From Shimia_B sp039815465 (GTDB taxonomy: Bacteria; Pseudomonadota; Alphaproteobacteria; Rhodobacterales; Rhodobacteraceae), in contig JBCBZG010000019.1 in NCBI GenBank assembly GCA_039815465.1, positions 1 to 64,000 on the forward strand: 64,000 nt of DNA. Direction: 5' to 3'. Positions 62,099-64,000 of this stretch are shown piece after piece. Numbering within the stretch: the first letter of the stretch is position 1; the number at the start of each line of letters is the position of its first letter. The notes under the pieces are model-generated. The model saw nothing but the letters and a program-made list of their open reading frames with translations. It was not told where the DNA came from and searched no databases. The translations under genes and the position numbers were made by a program.

Positions 62099-63094
62099 TT
62101 ATACGGAGGGTATCGCCAGGTTCCCTTTGACCCGAAACAGGTTGATGCGATTGCGGTCCTCGTCGGGCGGCACGCTAAATGCCTCCTCGTAGCGCGCGCG
62201 AAAGGTTTGAAGGCTGGAATAGCCGACGGCGGCGCCGATCTCGGCCACGCGGTCATTGGTATAAAGCACCATCTGCCGCGCGGCCTGCATCCGCATCTTG
62301 CGATAATACTGGCTGGGATTGCCCCCCGTCGCCTTTTTGAACGACCGCTCCAAATGGCGCGCGGAAATGCCCAGCGTGTCGGCGACGACCGCCATGGCCA
62401 CCGGCTCCGCCAGGTTCTCGGAAAAAATCTGGACGGCGCGCGCCACCAGGGGCGGCAGCTGTTCGCCTGCGGCATTGCCCGAATGGGACGGGACGGCCTG
62501 ACCGATCCCCTCGCGCCGCATCACGGGGTGTTGGAACCAACAGGCGACCTCTGTGGCCATGGCCGCGCCCAAGCGCTGTTCGATCAGGTGTAGCGACAGA
62601 TCAAACGCCGCGCCCGCGCCTGCGGCCGTCACCGTGTCCCCGGCGAGCTCAATCACCCGGTCGGAGCTGTGATGGTGCGGAAAGTCGGCCTCAAAGGCGG
62701 ATTTGTAGCACCAATGCACGGCGAGCTGCTTATCCGCGCCGATCCCGGCATGAACCATGGGAAAGACCCCGCCGCTGACAGCGCCAATGGTGGTCCCGTG
62801 ACGCTGCATCGCCCGCAGCTTTCCCGCGTCCTCGCGGCGATCAAAGCGGGCCGTTGGTGCGGACAGCAAGACCAGCAAGTCCAGCCCATCTAGACGCGCG
62901 AGCGTGCCGGTCGGCTCGAACTCGATAGCGGCGCTCGACCGCACTTTGCCCGGCGCCACCGACACAAGCTGCCATTCAAACGCGTCGCGTCGCGAAATCT
63001 CATTGGCTGCGCGCATGGGCTCGATCATCGAGGTCAGGCACGCCATCGGGAACCCCGGAAAGATCAGAAAACCAGTGGAGAAGGGCCGCTGCAT
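62099..63094 (-). CDS. GlxA-family (DJ-1/PfpI plus AraC) transcriptional regulator
   Basis: The 331-residue protein has an N-terminal DJ-1/PfpI-like domain (about 6-185: TGFLIFPGFPMACLTSMIEP, GAVSGGVFPMVHAGI without the catalytic Cys) and a C-terminal AraC HTH pair (about 218-315: VVADTLGISARHLERSFKKA, IGAAVGYSSLQTFRARY). It resembles GbdR-type regulators that respond to glycine betaine or dimethylglycine. It lies next to the sox operon, facing it, and 124 bp from the divergent XRE-cupin gene. Regulation of sox and proXVW is a plausible inference. Confidence 0.88.
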   Translation of the reverse strand: MQRPFSTGFLIFPGFPMACLTSMIEPMRAANEISRRDAFEWQLVSVAPGKVRSSAAIEFEPTGTLARLDGLDLLVLLSAPTARFDRREDAGKLRAMQRHGTTIGAVSGGVFPMVHAGIGADKQLAVHWCYKSAFEADFPHHHSSDRVIELAGDTVTAAGAGAAFDLSLHLIEQRLGAAMATEVACWFQHPVMRREGIGQAVPSHSGNAAGEQLPPLVARAVQIFSENLAEPVAMAVVADTLGISARHLERSFKKATGGNPSQYYRKMRMQAARQMVLYTNDRVAEIGAAVGYSSLQTFRARYEEAFSVPPDEDRNRINLFRVKGNLAIPSV

Positions 63095-63217
63095 GGGTTT
63101 GACCTCGAAAAACTCGCCAAAATTATACTGTCAGGAAAATTTCTAGCAACCTCAAGAAAGTTCGGTAGACTATTCCTGTGGACGCACAAAGCGGCGCCAC
63201 TTAGGGAGGACCATCTA

Positions 63218-63871
63218 ATGGAAATGACCAATACGGTTGCCGATATGGTGGTTCGCCTAACTCAAGACCCGCATTCCGTCCGGGGTGTTCGCGAAAAGGT
63301 GCTCGAGGTCGCGATCGGGCGCGAAGTGCGCAGCTTTCGCAAAGCGCAGGGCACGACCGTGTCAGAGCTATCGGAAACGACCGGCCTGTCTATCGGCATG
63401 CTGTCCAAAATTGAAAACGGCAACACCTCCCCCTCGCTTCAGACGTTGCAGACCCTCGCGAACGCGCTGTCGGTCCCGCTGACGGCATTCTTCCGGCAGT
63501 TCGAAGAACGGCGGGAGGCCGTCCACACCAAAGCGAGCGAAGGCGTAAAGACCGAACGCGAAGGCACCCGCGCTGGGCACCAATACAACCTATTGGGCCA
63601 TATCGGCAGCAACTCCAGCGGTGTGATCGTGGAGCCCTATCTGATCGAACTCACGACCGAGAGCGACACGTTTGAGACGTTCCAGCACAGCGGGATCGAA
63701 ACGATCTACATGCTCGAAGGGGAGGTCGATTACCGCCATGGCGCAAAGGTGTTCACGCTAAAGCCCGGGGATACGTTGTTTTTCGACGCCGACGCGCCCC
63801 ACGGTCCTGAAAAGCTGACGACGCTGCCCGCGCGCTATCTGTCGATCATCAGCTACCCGCAAAGCAGCTAG
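63218..63871 (+). CDS. XRE-family regulator with cupin domain
   Basis: The 217-residue protein has an XRE HTH (about 28-85: REVRSFRKAQGTTVSELSET, LSIGMLSKIENGNTSPSLQT) and a C-terminal cupin barrel (about 130-210: SDTFETFQHSGIETIYMLEG, TLKPGDTLFFDADAPHGPEK), the shape of the PuuR/SutR-type small-molecule regulators. The cupin keeps histidines (QHSG, YRHG, PHGP). It is divergent from the GlxA gene; a role in methylated-amine control is likely but not shown. Confidence 0.9.
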   Translation: MEMTNTVADMVVRLTQDPHSVRGVREKVLEVAIGREVRSFRKAQGTTVSELSETTGLSIGMLSKIENGNTSPSLQTLQTLANALSVPLTAFFRQFEERREAVHTKASEGVKTEREGTRAGHQYNLLGHIGSNSSGVIVEPYLIELTTESDTFETFQHSGIETIYMLEGEVDYRHGAKVFTLKPGDTLFFDADAPHGPEKLTTLPARYLSIISYPQSS

Positions 63872-64000
63872 CCGGGCGCTGCCTCAACGTCCATTTCACC
63901 GCTCAAGTTGAGCGGTTGCAGTTCGCGCGCAAGCTTTCGGCGCATGGCGCGCGCGTAGTCGGCATAGCCCTGCGCCACCATCGAAAAGGCACCGGGGCCA
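63868..64000 (-). CDS. C-terminal end of a DUF1194-like (VWA-type) protein, partial
   Basis: The minus strand is open from the right edge to a TAG at 63868. It reads GPGAFSMVAQGYADYARAMR, RKLARELQ and a short acidic tail. The GPGAF-x8-DYARAMRRKL phrase matches the end of exported DUF1194 proteins. Only 43 codons are present and the body lies outside the window. It overlaps the stop of the XRE-cupin gene by four bases. Confidence 0.6.
   Translation of the reverse strand, partial: GPGAFSMVAQGYADYARAMRRKLARELQPLNLSGEMDVEAAPG

Overview
The window reads as chromosome of a GC-rich marine alphaproteobacterium of the Rhodobacteraceae (Roseobacter group). The signs are a ChpT phosphotransferase with a CtrA-type box beside it, an olsB-olsA ornithine-lipid pair, ribosomal protein L21 with an HhH tail, TRAP and binding-protein transporters, a soxBDAG operon and a tRNA-Leu-borne island. 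The family placement is inference from gene content and sequence style; no database was consulted.

Layout. 1-620: fragments of IS3-family transposases in inverted order. 1.0-3.3 kb: a bile-acid/sodium symporter family protein, an acyltransferase and an intergenic tandem repeat. 3.3-10.7 kb: a sugar-uptake operon on the minus strand, ordered LacI regulator, binding protein, two permeases, GH63/trehalase-like hydrolase, ATPase; both permeases carry unusual extra domains. 10.9-13.7 kb: an SDR and a luciferase-like oxidoreductase opposite a LysR gene. 13.75-31.9 kb: housekeeping genes (tRNA-Ser, two DUF2059 proteins, rplU-rpmA, acetyltransferases, obgE-proB-proA, chpT, olsB-olsA, a ThiE-like gene, a TfoX-like gene, trmJ, heme A synthase, M32 carboxypeptidase, gyrA). 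32-38.1 kb: dsbB, an exoD-like gene and a TRAP transporter operon containing a flavin monooxygenase.

38.1-52.6 kb is a genomic island in the 3' end of tRNA-Leu(CAA). Almost everything in it is broken: two integrases, an HTH/coiled-coil gene with repeated motifs, a SARP-type regulator cut by an IS3 remnant, a GMC oxidoreductase and an IS1182-like transposase. The exception is an intact four-gene module: a periplasmic family-3 binding protein divergent from a hybrid histidine kinase, an HPt protein and a response regulator whose output domain is an EamA/DMT-type membrane transporter. A phosphorelay ending in a transporter is the best candidate here for an undescribed system. The right end of the island repeats, in diverged form, the tRNA 3' end plus the start of the integrase, which suggests two elements stacked at one attachment site.

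52.7-64 kb: proX-proV-proW glycine betaine-type uptake genes diverge from soxBDAG (heterotetrameric sarcosine oxidase type, with a delta subunit that lacks the usual zinc cysteines). Two regulators follow (GlxA/AraC type and XRE-cupin). Together they suggest uptake and oxidative demethylation of methylated amines. A DUF1194-like gene runs off the right edge.
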